Positions 1-6,460 are shown, numbered from the stretch's first letter. The stretch is 7,859 nucleotides of DNA from an uncultured Muribaculaceae bacterium (GCA_910589055.1 CAJURN010000019.1:1-7859); one strand, 5' to 3'. Notes: generated by a model from the letters alone, not told the origin. Program-made: numbers and translations.

Positions 1-1
1 C

Positions 2-1324
2 AAGTTGTTCCGCCAACTGTTCTTTCCGACTCTGATCGGAATGGTTTTCAATGCTCTCCTGACAATTATCGACGGGGTGTTCGTTGGGCAGGGAGTGGGA
101 GCCAATGGCATCGCTGCAGTCAACATTGTGGCACCCCTCTTTATGGTAGTGACCGGGCTCGGACTGATGTTTGGCATCGGCTCGTCGGTGATAGCCAGTA
201 TTCGTCTCGCCAATGGTGAGATAAAGGCGGCTAATATCATAAGCACCCAGTCGTTTCTTGTTGGCATTGCAATAGTTGTGATTATCTCTATCCCATGCTT
301 GGTTGCGCCTGAAAGTGTAGTCAGGATGCTTGGCAGTAGCGATATATTGTTGCCTTACGCCATAAGTTATCTGCTATGGTTGCTTCCCGGTATGGCGTTC
401 TTGCTGATAGAGTGCGTGGGAATGATGCTGGTGCGCCTTGATGGGTCGCCGCGTTATGCCATGTGGTGCAACATCGTGGCTGCCACTTTCAACATAGCAT
501 TAGATTATATTCTTGTCTTCCCCATGCAGATGGGAGTAGCCGGTGCTGCGATTGCCACATCGGTAAGCTGTGCGCTTGGCGGAATTATGGTGCTTGTTTA
601 TTTCCTGTTCTTTTCCAACACTTTGAAATTCTATCGCTTGAAGATGTCGCTGACAAGTCTGCTGCTCACGCTGAGAAATGCCTGGTATATGGCAAAGATT
701 GGCTTTGCCACGTTCCTTACCGAGATCGCCATGTCGGTGATGATGCTTACCGGCAACTATGTGTTTATCGGTGCGTTGGGCGAGAATGGCGTGGCGGCTT
801 TCAGCATTGCCTGCTACCTTTTCCCGGTCATCTTCTCCATGAGCAATGCGGTGGCGCAGTCGGCACAACCGATAATCAGCTACAATTACGGCGCCGGCAA
901 TATGAGTCGTGTATCTAAATCGCTAAATACTTCGCTTATAGCCGCCGCGATTTGCGGCATTATCGTCACGGCCATTGTAGCCGTTGGAGCAAAGCCAATT
1001 ATCATGATGTTTCTTCCGCCGGATTCCGGAGCGTTCGGCATCGCTTGCGATGGCCTTCCGAAGTTTGCGCTATGTGGCTTGTTCTTCGCCTTGAACATAG
1101 CCATGATAGGGTTTTACCAAAGCCTTGAGCAATCCACAAGGGCAACAGTTTTCACTCTCCTTCGAGGTATCATTTTAATAGTGCCGTTGTTCCTGACGTT
1201 ACCTCATCTGATAGGTCCTCCGGGCATGTGGCTCGCCATTCCGGCATCAGAGTTGCTCACGCTGATTGTCATCGCCATCGACTTTGCAGCCAATCGGCAC
1301 AAGCGCAAAGCCGCAGGGGCATAA
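2..1324 (+). CDS. MATE family efflux transporter, 5'-truncated by the window edge
   Basis: This is an inner-membrane MATE (multidrug and toxic compound extrusion) transporter, a family that exports cationic drugs or metabolites in exchange for Na+ or H+. The readable frame is open to the left edge; the TTG at position 5 sits inside the conserved first helix (FRQLFFPTLIGMVFNALLTI), so it is not the true start. Roughly 10 or more N-terminal residues are missing. The segment IIDGVFVGQGVGANGIAAVN is the classic TM1-TM2 signature of the family. About 440 residues are visible, close to the usual 440-460, with alternating hydrophobic segments consistent with 12 TM helices and a basic tail (residues NRHKRKAAG). 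It ends in TAA at 1322-1324. The acetyltransferase gene follows after 25 nt on the same strand and may be cotranscribed. The family is clear; the substrate cannot be told from sequence. Confidence 0.93.
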   Translation, partial: KLFRQLFFPTLIGMVFNALLTIIDGVFVGQGVGANGIAAVNIVAPLFMVVTGLGLMFGIGSSVIASIRLANGEIKAANIISTQSFLVGIAIVVIISIPCLVAPESVVRMLGSSDILLPYAISYLLWLLPGMAFLLIECVGMMLVRLDGSPRYAMWCNIVAATFNIALDYILVFPMQMGVAGAAIATSVSCALGGIMVLVYFLFFSNTLKFYRLKMSLTSLLLTLRNAWYMAKIGFATFLTEIAMSVMMLTGNYVFIGALGENGVAAFSIACYLFPVIFSMSNAVAQSAQPIISYNYGAGNMSRVSKSLNTSLIAAAICGIIVTAIVAVGAKPIIMMFLPPDSGAFGIACDGLPKFALCGLFFALNIAMIGFYQSLEQSTRATVFTLLRGIILIVPLFLTLPHLIGPPGMWLAIPASELLTLIVIAIDFAANRHKRKAAGA

Positions 1325-1349
1325 ACCATCGTAATAGTGTTTTTGAGGG

Positions 1350-1778
1350 ATGAAAGAAATTGTAAGATGTGATGTAGGTGATTATCCGGTGCTCGTGGGT
1401 ATTTGGGAGCGGTCGGTGCGTGCTACGCATACTTTTCTGAGTGAAAGCGATATAGCTGAGATTCGGGAAGCTCTGATTCCGGCGTATTTCCCATGTGTTG
1501 AGGTGTTTGCAGTGAAAGAAAGCGGTGTCTTGAGGGCTTTTATTGGCTTGCACGGTAATAAGATAGAGATGCTTTTTGTCGATGCAGCTTTCCGTGGGTG
1601 TGGTTACGGTTCCGTTCTTATTGACTTTGCCATAGGTAATGGTGCTGATTCTGTTGATGTTAATGAGCAGAATCCGGATGCTCTCGCGTTTTATCAGCGT
1701 AAGGGGTTCAATATAATAGGGAGGGATGAGACAGATGATAGCGGCCGGCCATTTCCGATACTACATCTCTCGTTATAA
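1350..1778 (+). CDS. GNAT family N-acetyltransferase, YjaB-like
   Basis: This 142-residue protein is a single-domain GNAT acetyltransferase, which would transfer an acetyl group from acetyl-CoA to an amine. The acetyl-CoA pyrophosphate-binding loop is visible as R82-G-C-G-Y-G87 (R-x-x-G-x-G), after the beta-4 strand IEMLFVD. The C-terminal signature NEQN (105-108) followed by ALAFYQRKGF (111-120) includes the usual catalytic-type tyrosine Y115. The N-terminal WERSVRATHTFLSESD, the NEQN motif and the ending GRPFPILHL strongly resemble E. coli YjaB as I recall it. The length matches that family. The ATG at 1350 is preceded directly by GAGGG, too close to act as a normal ribosome-binding site. 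It lies 25 nt after the MATE gene, suggesting cotranscription, and converges with the hepT-like gene 24 nt away. The physiological substrate is unknown. Confidence 0.9.
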   Translation: MKEIVRCDVGDYPVLVGIWERSVRATHTFLSESDIAEIREALIPAYFPCVEVFAVKESGVLRAFIGLHGNKIEMLFVDAAFRGCGYGSVLIDFAIGNGADSVDVNEQNPDALAFYQRKGFNIIGRDETDDSGRPFPILHLSL

Positions 1779-1802
1779 TGGTGCTACATAATTGGTAGAA
1801 AA

Positions 1803-2180
1803 TCACTTATCTACTTTTTGATTGTCTCTGTCATTATCTATGCTGTCAGATTCAAGTAATTCTTTTATTTCAATAAGAAGAGTGGGTAGGTGTTTTATAA
1901 CTATGCCCCACAAAATTTCCTTGTCGAGGCTGTCGTAGCTGTGTATTATTAGATTTCGTGTATTTACTATTTTTCGCGCGGAAGAAATCTTTATATCCGG
2001 AGAGATTTTTAATATTCGGTTCATAGCCTCTCCTATAATTTCAAAATTTCTTTCGATGAATTTTCGGTATACCCTATCCTTGCAGAACACATCGAAACTC
2101 CTTCCTCTTAGAGAAGTCTCTTCCTCGATTTCCTGGCATGAATTAAGTACGTCGAAGAGATATTTGGATATTTTATCCAT
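1803..2180 (-). CDS. hepT: HepT-like HEPN domain toxin (DUF86)
   Basis: This 125-residue, mainly helical protein matches the HepT/DUF86 branch of the HEPN superfamily, the RNase toxin of MNT/HEPN toxin-antitoxin modules. The diagnostic motif RX4HXY is intact: R75-N-L-I-I-H80-S-Y82, followed by DSLD. In characterised systems R and H form the RNA-cleaving site, and the tyrosine is AMPylated by the partner MntA to neutralise the toxin. Other family marks are EIIGEAMNRI (47-56), the helix before the motif, and a charged C-terminal tail. Its ATG lies inside the end of the mntA-like gene (8-nt overlap), so translation is probably coupled. The DNA is AT-rich (21 G/C in 60 nt over 1861-1920, versus 39 in 60 over 6181-6240), consistent with horizontal acquisition. 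Family call is strong; toxicity is inferred. Confidence 0.9.
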   Translation of the reverse strand: MDKISKYLFDVLNSCQEIEEETSLRGRSFDVFCKDRVYRKFIERNFEIIGEAMNRILKISPDIKISSARKIVNTRNLIIHSYDSLDKEILWGIVIKHLPTLLIEIKELLESDSIDNDRDNQKVDK

Positions 2181-2478
2181 AAATCAGTTGCTTGGTTGCG
2201 TTTAATTCCTGTATGAAATAGGGATTGGTTAAAGATTCTTCCGTAATTAAATCCACATCACGGGAAAAAAGGGATTTTAATTCATTTAGAAAGTCGAGGT
2301 AATTGTCGGCAAAATCAAGGAGCGGTATATTTCGTTTGTCGAATATCACCGAAAAATCCACATCGCTGTTGTCGTTGAAGCGGTCGGTAAGAATGGAGCC
2401 GAATACCCATAGCTTTACTACCTTGTACTTTTGGCACAAGGCGATAATTTTGTCCATATTCATTTCAATCAGCTTCAT
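2173..2478 (-). CDS. mntA: MntA-like minimal nucleotidyltransferase (antitoxin)
   Basis: This 101-residue protein is a minimal nucleotidyltransferase of the MNT group, which in MNT/HEPN modules transfers AMP from ATP onto a tyrosine of the HepT toxin and silences it. The catalytic signature GSX10DXD is complete: G27-S28, then D39-V-D41, preceded by the hydrophobic strand KLWVF. A third acidic metal ligand is available at D76 in DVDLITEES. All residues expected for activity are therefore present. The start is uncertain. The ATG at 2478 is only 5 nt downstream of a -7 promoter box, so the message may be leaderless, or translation may begin at Met6 (2463) or Met8 (2457). The downstream hepT-like gene overlaps by 8 nt. 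The gene sits just beyond the 3' end and terminator of a tRNA-Ala gene. Confidence 0.9.
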   Translation of the reverse strand: MKLIEMNMDKIIALCQKYKVVKLWVFGSILTDRFNDNSDVDFSVIFDKRNIPLLDFADNYLDFLNELKSLFSRDVDLITEESLTNPYFIQELNATKQLIYG

Positions 2479-2483
2479 ATTCG

Positions 2484-2515
2484 CAAAGTTAGATTATTTG
2501 CATAAATAAAACAAG
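2484..2515 (-). promoter_or_regulatory. Bacteroidota-type promoter of the mntA-hepT operon
   Basis: On the minus strand the -7 element TAACTTTG (2491-2484) matches the Bacteroidota consensus TAnnTTTG. Exactly 20 nt upstream is CTTG (2515-2512), a fair match to the -33 TTTG/TTG element, within the usual 19-21 nt spacing. The predicted transcription start falls on or next to the first ATG at 2478, implying little or no leader. The -33 element lies in the 3' arm of the tRNA terminator hairpin. Confidence 0.65.
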
Positions 2516-2545
2516 CGAACTCAGGTTTTTGTCTGAATTCGCTTG
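2505..2545 (-). terminator. Rho-independent terminator of tRNA-Ala
   Basis: Reading the minus strand, a 13-bp stem runs from 2545-2533 to 2524-2512 around an 8-nt loop, followed immediately by the T-rich tract TTTTATTT. In minus-strand RNA all 13 positions pair, one as G-U. In plus-strand RNA the same position is a C-A mismatch, so the hairpin is better suited to terminating minus-strand transcription from the tRNA gene, whose 3' end is only 7 nt upstream. Confidence 0.85.
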
Positions 2546-2552
2546 GGATGAG

Positions 2553-2626
2553 TGGAGTATAGCGGACTCGAACCGCTCACCTCGACACTGCCAGTGTCGC
2601 GCTCTAGCCAGATGAGCTAATACCCC
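2553..2626 (-). tRNA. tRNA-Ala (anticodon GGC)
   Basis: The minus strand folds as a complete 74-nt tRNA. The acceptor stem GGGGTAT/ATACTCC contains the G3-U70 wobble that is the alanine identity element. The D arm is GCTC/GAGC, the anticodon stem CGACA/TGTCG with loop CTGGCAG, and the T arm AGCGG/CCGCT with loop TTCGAGT. The anticodon GGC (plus-strand positions 2590-2592) reads GCC and GCU alanine codons. The discriminator base is A. CCA is not encoded (the next bases are CTC), so it must be added after transcription. An intrinsic terminator follows and a -7 box precedes it by 13 nt. Confidence 0.96.
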
Positions 2627-2639
2627 GAAATTTTCGTTG

Positions 2640-2672
2640 CAAAGTTATGGCTTTTTTCCGGGATAATGAAAA
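2640..2672 (-). promoter_or_regulatory. Promoter of tRNA-Ala(GGC)
   Basis: On the minus strand the -7 element TAACTTTG (2647-2640) matches TAnnTTTG and sits 13 nt before the tRNA 5' end, leaving a short leader. At 20 nt upstream is TTTTC (2672-2668), a weak match to the -33 TTTG. This -33 region overlaps the perfect palindrome at 2666-2679. Confidence 0.6.
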
Positions 2673-2679
2673 TTTTCAT
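2666..2679. repeat. Perfect 14-bp palindrome in the divergent intergenic region
   Basis: ATGAAAATTTTCAT is its own reverse complement. It lies between the divergent tRNA-Ala promoter and the promoter of the NamZ-like gene, overlapping the presumed -33 region of the tRNA promoter and about 64 nt upstream of the + strand -7 box. It could be an operator, but AT-rich palindromes of this length also occur by chance. Confidence 0.4.
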
Positions 2680-2717
2680 CGGATTTAATATTTGTTAATG
2701 ATTATATACCGATTTTA

Positions 2718-2750
2718 TGTGTGCTGGTTCTGTTTTGTGCACTATCTTTG
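2718..2750 (+). promoter_or_regulatory. Promoter of the NamZ-symporter-WYL operon
   Basis: TATCTTTG at 2743-2750 is a full match to the Bacteroidota -7 consensus TAnnTTTG. A weak -33 candidate, TGTG (2718-2721), lies 21 nt upstream. The predicted start is about 30 nt before the ATG at 2789, leaving a short AT-rich leader without a Shine-Dalgarno sequence, typical of the phylum. Confidence 0.65.
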
Positions 2751-2788
2751 TAGCCTATAAAACAATATAAATCACTAACCTTGAATCA

Positions 2789-4021
2789 ATGAATAAAGTA
2801 ATTGCTTTTATCATGTCTTTGATGCTCCTGGCATTGCCATTGGCTTGCAAAGCTGACGGAGCCAAGTCTTGTTGTGCGGCTGAATCCAAGAGCTGCTCCG
2901 ATTCGTCGGCTCAGAAAGTGGTTGTTGGAGCCGAACGCACCTCGGAATATATTCCGTTGCTGAAGGATAAACGCGTGGCCTTGTTCTCGAACCACACAGG
3001 AATGGTGGGCGACCGCCATACCCTTGATGTGATGCTTGAGAATGGCATAAACGTTGTGAATATATTTTCGCCCGAACATGGCTTCCGCGGAACTGCCGAT
3101 GCCGGCGAGCACGTTTCGAGCGGTGTCGATGAAAAGACCGGTATTAAGATAGCCTCACTTTACGACCGCAAAGGCAAAGACCGCATGCCCGCCAAGGAAA
3201 TCATGGATGGCCTTGATGTGATTGTGGTTGATATTCAGGATGTAGGTCTGCGTTTCTATACCTACTACTGTTCTATGGTAGACCTTATGAACGCTGCCAA
3301 GGCTTATGGAAAGGAGTTTGTGGTACTCGAACGCCCGAATCCCAACGGCATGTACGTCGACGGCCCTATTCTTGATATGAAGTATGAATCGGGCGTTGGT
3401 CGGTTGCCCATTCCCGTGGTTCATGGCATGACGCTCGGAGAAATTGCCATGATGTGCAACGGCGAAGGCTGGTTGCGCGATGGAGGCAAAGTCGACCTCA
3501 AGGTTGTGAAATGCGACAATTACACCCATCAGACCCGCTACGAGCTTCCCATCGCGCCGTCGCCCAACTTGCGCACGATGAAGGCTATCTATCTCTATCC
3601 CTCCACCTGCTACTTCGAGGCCACTCCCGTGAGTCTCGGACGCGGCACCGACATGCCTTTCCTTGTCTACGGCCATCCGGATATGAAAGGCCGTGATTTC
3701 GAATTCACTCCCGCGAGTGTTCCCGGAGCTAAGAATCCGCCCCAACTCGGCAATCTCTGCCATGGCGTCGATCTCCGTTCGGTTTCCGACGAGGATGCCA
3801 TTGCCGGAGGTATCAATTTCGAATATCTTATCGACGCCTACCGCGACCTCGGAATGGGCGATAAGTTCTTCCGCAATTTCTTCGAGCTCCTTATCGGCCG
3901 CGGCGACATCCGCGCGATGATTGAGGATGGCAAGAGTGCGGCGGAAATAAAGTCCACATGGGCCGGTGATGTCGAGAAGTTCCGCGCACAGCGCCGCCCC
4001 TATCTCCTGTACGAAGAATAA
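2789..4021 (+). CDS. namZ: DUF1343 exo-beta-N-acetylmuramidase, NamZ-like, exported
   Basis: This 410-residue protein belongs to the DUF1343 family, whose characterised members (B. subtilis and Tannerella forsythia NamZ, glycosidase family GH171) remove MurNAc from the non-reducing ends of peptidoglycan chains. Family landmarks are VALFSNHTG (63-71), FSPEHGFRG (93-101, with E96 my candidate catalytic acid), VVDIQDVGLRFYTY (146-159), ERPNPNG (181-187), PSPNLRT (257-263) and CYFEATPVSLGRGTD (274-288). The N-terminus has a positive Lys, a hydrophobic stretch (4-19) and C20 in an imperfect lipobox (PLAC), so it is either a lipoprotein or cleaved by signal peptidase I. A Cys/Ser-rich segment (C28, C29, C36) links it to the catalytic domain. 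The symporter gene follows after 16 nt. The family is very likely; MurNAc specificity is carried over from homologues. Confidence 0.9.
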   Translation: MNKVIAFIMSLMLLALPLACKADGAKSCCAAESKSCSDSSAQKVVVGAERTSEYIPLLKDKRVALFSNHTGMVGDRHTLDVMLENGINVVNIFSPEHGFRGTADAGEHVSSGVDEKTGIKIASLYDRKGKDRMPAKEIMDGLDVIVVDIQDVGLRFYTYYCSMVDLMNAAKAYGKEFVVLERPNPNGMYVDGPILDMKYESGVGRLPIPVVHGMTLGEIAMMCNGEGWLRDGGKVDLKVVKCDNYTHQTRYELPIAPSPNLRTMKAIYLYPSTCYFEATPVSLGRGTDMPFLVYGHPDMKGRDFEFTPASVPGAKNPPQLGNLCHGVDLRSVSDEDAIAGGINFEYLIDAYRDLGMGDKFFRNFFELLIGRGDIRAMIEDGKSAAEIKSTWAGDVEKFRAQRRPYLLYEE

Positions 4022-4037
4022 CCCTAACATAACTGCA

Positions 4038-5504
4038 ATGTCTCATCCTGTTATTGTCATTATCACAATTATCGCGTATTTCGCGCTACTGATGTGCGTG
4101 TCGTATTTCGCTTCGCGCGGTTCCGACAACAGTACTTTCTTTACCGGCAACCGCCGCGCGCCATGGGCCATGGTGGCATTTGCCATGATTGGAGCAAGTA
4201 TCTCCGGCGTTACGTTTATTTCCGTCCCAGGTATGGTCGTTGGCAAGGGCTATGCCTACCTTCAGATGGTGCTTGGCTTCATCGTGGGCTATTTTGTAAT
4301 AGCCTTCGTGCTCGTGCCTTTGTTTTATAAGAAAAACCTGATATCCATCTACGGCTATCTCGAAGAGCGGTTCGGTCCCCGGACCTATCGTGCCGGAGCC
4401 TGGTTCTTCTTTGTATCAAAGATGCTCGGAGCCGCAGTGCGCTTTTTCGTAGTTTGCGCCGTGCTTCAGCTCCTTGTGTTCAAGCCGCTTGGAATTCCGT
4501 TTATATTCAATGTAATAGTAACAATCGGACTCATCTGGCTCTATACCGTGCAGGGTGGCGTCAAGACCCTCATCTGGACCGACACGCTCAAGAGCTTCTG
4601 CCTTATCATGTCGGTGATTCTGTGTATCTTCTTCGTCGCCCGTGGCATGGGATACAACTTCAGCGAGATGGTGGGCGCGATTTCCGACCATCCCACATCG
4701 CGAATGTTCTTCTTTGATAATCCCAAGGAAGGCACATACTTCTGGAAGCAGTTCCTTGCCGGTGTGTTCATGGCTATCGCCACCAACGGACTCGACCAGG
4801 ACATGATGCAGCGCAATCTCGCCTGCAAAGATCATCGTCAGTCGCAGAAGAACATGATTGTCAGCGGTATCACCCAGTTCTTTGTTATCGCCCTGTTCCT
4901 CCTTCTCGGAACCCTGCTCATTATCTTCCTCGACAGCAAGGGTATACTCTACCCCGAGAAGACCGACGAGATTTTCGGCCTCGTAGCCATGCACGACGAA
5001 ATGCCTATCATCGTAGGAATACTCTTTGTGCTCGGTCTCATTTCCGCTGCGTATTCGGCCGCAGGCTCGGCTCTGACATCGCTCACGACATCCTTCACGG
5101 TCGACATCCTCGGCGCGCACAAGAAGCAGGACGATGCGCGGCTTACCCGCACCCGCAAGGCCGTGCATATCGCCATGTCGGTAGTGATGGGGCTCGTTAT
5201 CATCGTGTTCTACTACATAAGCAATCAGGATGCTGTAAGCGCGGTCTACACTCTCGCATCGTATACCTACGGCCCGATTCTCGGTTTGTTTGTCTACGGA
5301 ATGTTCTGGCGGAAGCCCGTCCACGACCGTCTCGTACCCGTTGTATGTGTGCTCGCGCCGTGCCTTTCGTGGTGTCTCCAGTGGTGTCTCAACCACTTCT
5401 GGGGCTATGAGACCAGTTTCGAACTGCTTATCATGAACGCCCTTATCACAATCATCGGTCTGCGTCTGCTCTCAGTGGGCAAAAAGGTCGAAAGCGCAAT
5501 CTGA
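4038..5504 (+). CDS. Sodium:solute symporter (SSS family), putative MurNAc/sugar importer
   Basis: This 488-residue inner-membrane protein is a Na+-coupled symporter of the SSS family. Visible landmarks are FFTGNRRAPW (34-43) after TM1, the unwound-helix motif GASISGVTFISVPG (52-65), the VQGGVKTLIWTDTLKS block (171-186), NGLDQDMMQRNLACKD (250-265), and the TM8-type stretch SALTSLTTSFTVDIL (344-358), where the Na2 site lies in structural homologues. The number of hydrophobic segments suits 13 TM helices. I start it at the ATG at 4038, which begins MSHPVIVI directly before TM1. An in-frame ATG at 3966 would overlap the NamZ gene and add a polar 24-residue extension. Its placement 16 nt after a NamZ-like enzyme suggests it imports the released amino sugar. 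The MurNAc transporter of Tannerella is, as I recall, of this type. The substrate remains inferred. Confidence 0.92.
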   Translation: MSHPVIVIITIIAYFALLMCVSYFASRGSDNSTFFTGNRRAPWAMVAFAMIGASISGVTFISVPGMVVGKGYAYLQMVLGFIVGYFVIAFVLVPLFYKKNLISIYGYLEERFGPRTYRAGAWFFFVSKMLGAAVRFFVVCAVLQLLVFKPLGIPFIFNVIVTIGLIWLYTVQGGVKTLIWTDTLKSFCLIMSVILCIFFVARGMGYNFSEMVGAISDHPTSRMFFFDNPKEGTYFWKQFLAGVFMAIATNGLDQDMMQRNLACKDHRQSQKNMIVSGITQFFVIALFLLLGTLLIIFLDSKGILYPEKTDEIFGLVAMHDEMPIIVGILFVLGLISAAYSAAGSALTSLTTSFTVDILGAHKKQDDARLTRTRKAVHIAMSVVMGLVIIVFYYISNQDAVSAVYTLASYTYGPILGLFVYGMFWRKPVHDRLVPVVCVLAPCLSWCLQWCLNHFWGYETSFELLIMNALITIIGLRLLSVGKKVESAI

Positions 5505-5505
5505 C

Positions 5506-6405
5506 GTGGCAAAAGACCTTTTCAACAGATATATCTGGCTTGTAGACACAATCCGTCGCTATGGCCGCATCACCCGTCAGGAACTTGACGAGTGCTGGCG
5601 TCGCACTGACTTCTCGCGCGGAGAAGGCCTGCCGCGACGGACGTTCTACAACTATCGGCAGGCGGTGGAGGAACTGTTCAAGCTCACTATCGAATGTGAC
5701 CCCTCGACCTTTGAATATTATATCAAGGACGATGACAGCCACAACGGCAGCGTCACCAATTGGTTGCTCGACTCGGCGGTGATGAACGATGTGCTTGCCA
5801 ACTCGCGCAACGTGTCCCACAAGATTTTCATCGAGGAAGTGCCGTCGGCGCGTGAGTTTCTCGCACCTGTCATCGAAGCCCTCAGGGAGCATCATCCGGT
5901 CAAGTTCACTTACCACTCCTATTCGCGCAGCAAACCCACCACGGGAGTGGTGCTTGAGCCGTACTTTCTCAAGATATTCCGGCAGCGCTGGTATGTCACC
6001 GGCATGCACCGCGGCGAGCGCCGCATCAAGACCTATGCGCTCGACCGCATGAGCGACCTGCTCATCATGCAGGACACCTTTGTTGAAGACCCGACATTCG
6101 ATGCCGAGGAGTACTTCCGCTATTCGTTTGGAATCGTGTTCACAAGCAGCGAGGTCAAGCGCATAGCCCTGCGCACCGACCCGCGTCAGGCCAAGTACTT
6201 CCGCGCCCTGCCCCTGCATCCCACGCAGGAAGAGGTTATCCACGACGAATATTCGATATTCTACTTCCGCATGCGCATCACCCCCGACCTTGTGCAGGAA
6301 ATCCTGTCGCATGGCCCGCGCGTAACCGTACTCGAACCGCCCGAACTCCGGGCCATGATCCGCCTCGAACTCCAGGAAGCCCTCGGAAAGTACGAAGGGC
6401 GATGA
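5506..6405 (+). CDS. WYL domain-containing transcriptional regulator
   Basis: This 299-residue protein has the WYL regulator architecture. It begins with a winged-helix DNA-binding domain (residues 1-75; RITRQELDECW, then RRTFYNYRQAVEELF as the probable recognition helix). A WYL ligand-binding domain follows (about 115-195), with FTYHSYS (134-140), LEPYFLKIFRQRWYVTG (150-166, W162-Y163-V164 in place of W-Y-L) and YALDRM (177-182). The C-terminal WCX-type extension (213-299) includes RITPDLVQEILSHGPRV and LEPPELRA. WYL domains sense nucleotides, nucleic acids or small ligands and turn the protein into an activator or repressor. The GTG start at 5506 is 1 nt after the symporter TGA, with no ATG nearby, so translation is surely coupled. 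It probably regulates this operon or a wider cell-wall recycling set, but its ligand is unknown. Confidence 0.92.
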   Translation: MAKDLFNRYIWLVDTIRRYGRITRQELDECWRRTDFSRGEGLPRRTFYNYRQAVEELFKLTIECDPSTFEYYIKDDDSHNGSVTNWLLDSAVMNDVLANSRNVSHKIFIEEVPSAREFLAPVIEALREHHPVKFTYHSYSRSKPTTGVVLEPYFLKIFRQRWYVTGMHRGERRIKTYALDRMSDLLIMQDTFVEDPTFDAEEYFRYSFGIVFTSSEVKRIALRTDPRQAKYFRALPLHPTQEEVIHDEYSIFYFRMRITPDLVQEILSHGPRVTVLEPPELRAMIRLELQEALGKYEGR

Positions 6406-6460
6406 AGGGCAAGAAAGTCGAAAAGACGAGGGCTGTTTATTTAGACAATATAAAGCAAAT

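Noticed and set aside
1779..1802. Possible attachment-site copy of the tRNA-Ala 3' end at the far side of the MNT/HEPN module
   Set aside because: I looked for a repeat of the tRNA 3' segment (GGAGTATAGCGGACTCGAA) near 1779-1802 and found none. There is also no integrase in the window, so an integrated element bounded by att sites is not supported.
2626..2636. Near-palindrome CGAAATTTTCG just before the tRNA
   Set aside because: Only 5 bp around one central base and part of the short tRNA leader; too small to call a site.
3155..4030. Long minus-strand open frame (291 codons) opposite the NamZ-like gene
   Set aside because: The opposite frame encodes a recognisable DUF1343 protein; the antisense product has no family motifs.
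3966..4037. Longer N-terminus for the symporter, starting at ATG 3966
   Set aside because: It would overlap the NamZ-like coding region by 56 nt and add a polar 24-residue segment not expected before TM1. The ATG at 4038 gives a typical SSS N-terminus and sits 16 nt after the upstream stop.
4416..5396. Long minus-strand open frame (326 codons) opposite the symporter
   Set aside because: It is antisense to a clear SSS gene, and its translation is rich in His, Glu, Arg and Asp with no recognisable domain. It is a shadow caused by codon bias.
5452..6312. Minus-strand open frame (286 codons) opposite the WYL regulator
   Set aside because: Antisense shadow of a gene with clear wHTH and WYL motifs.
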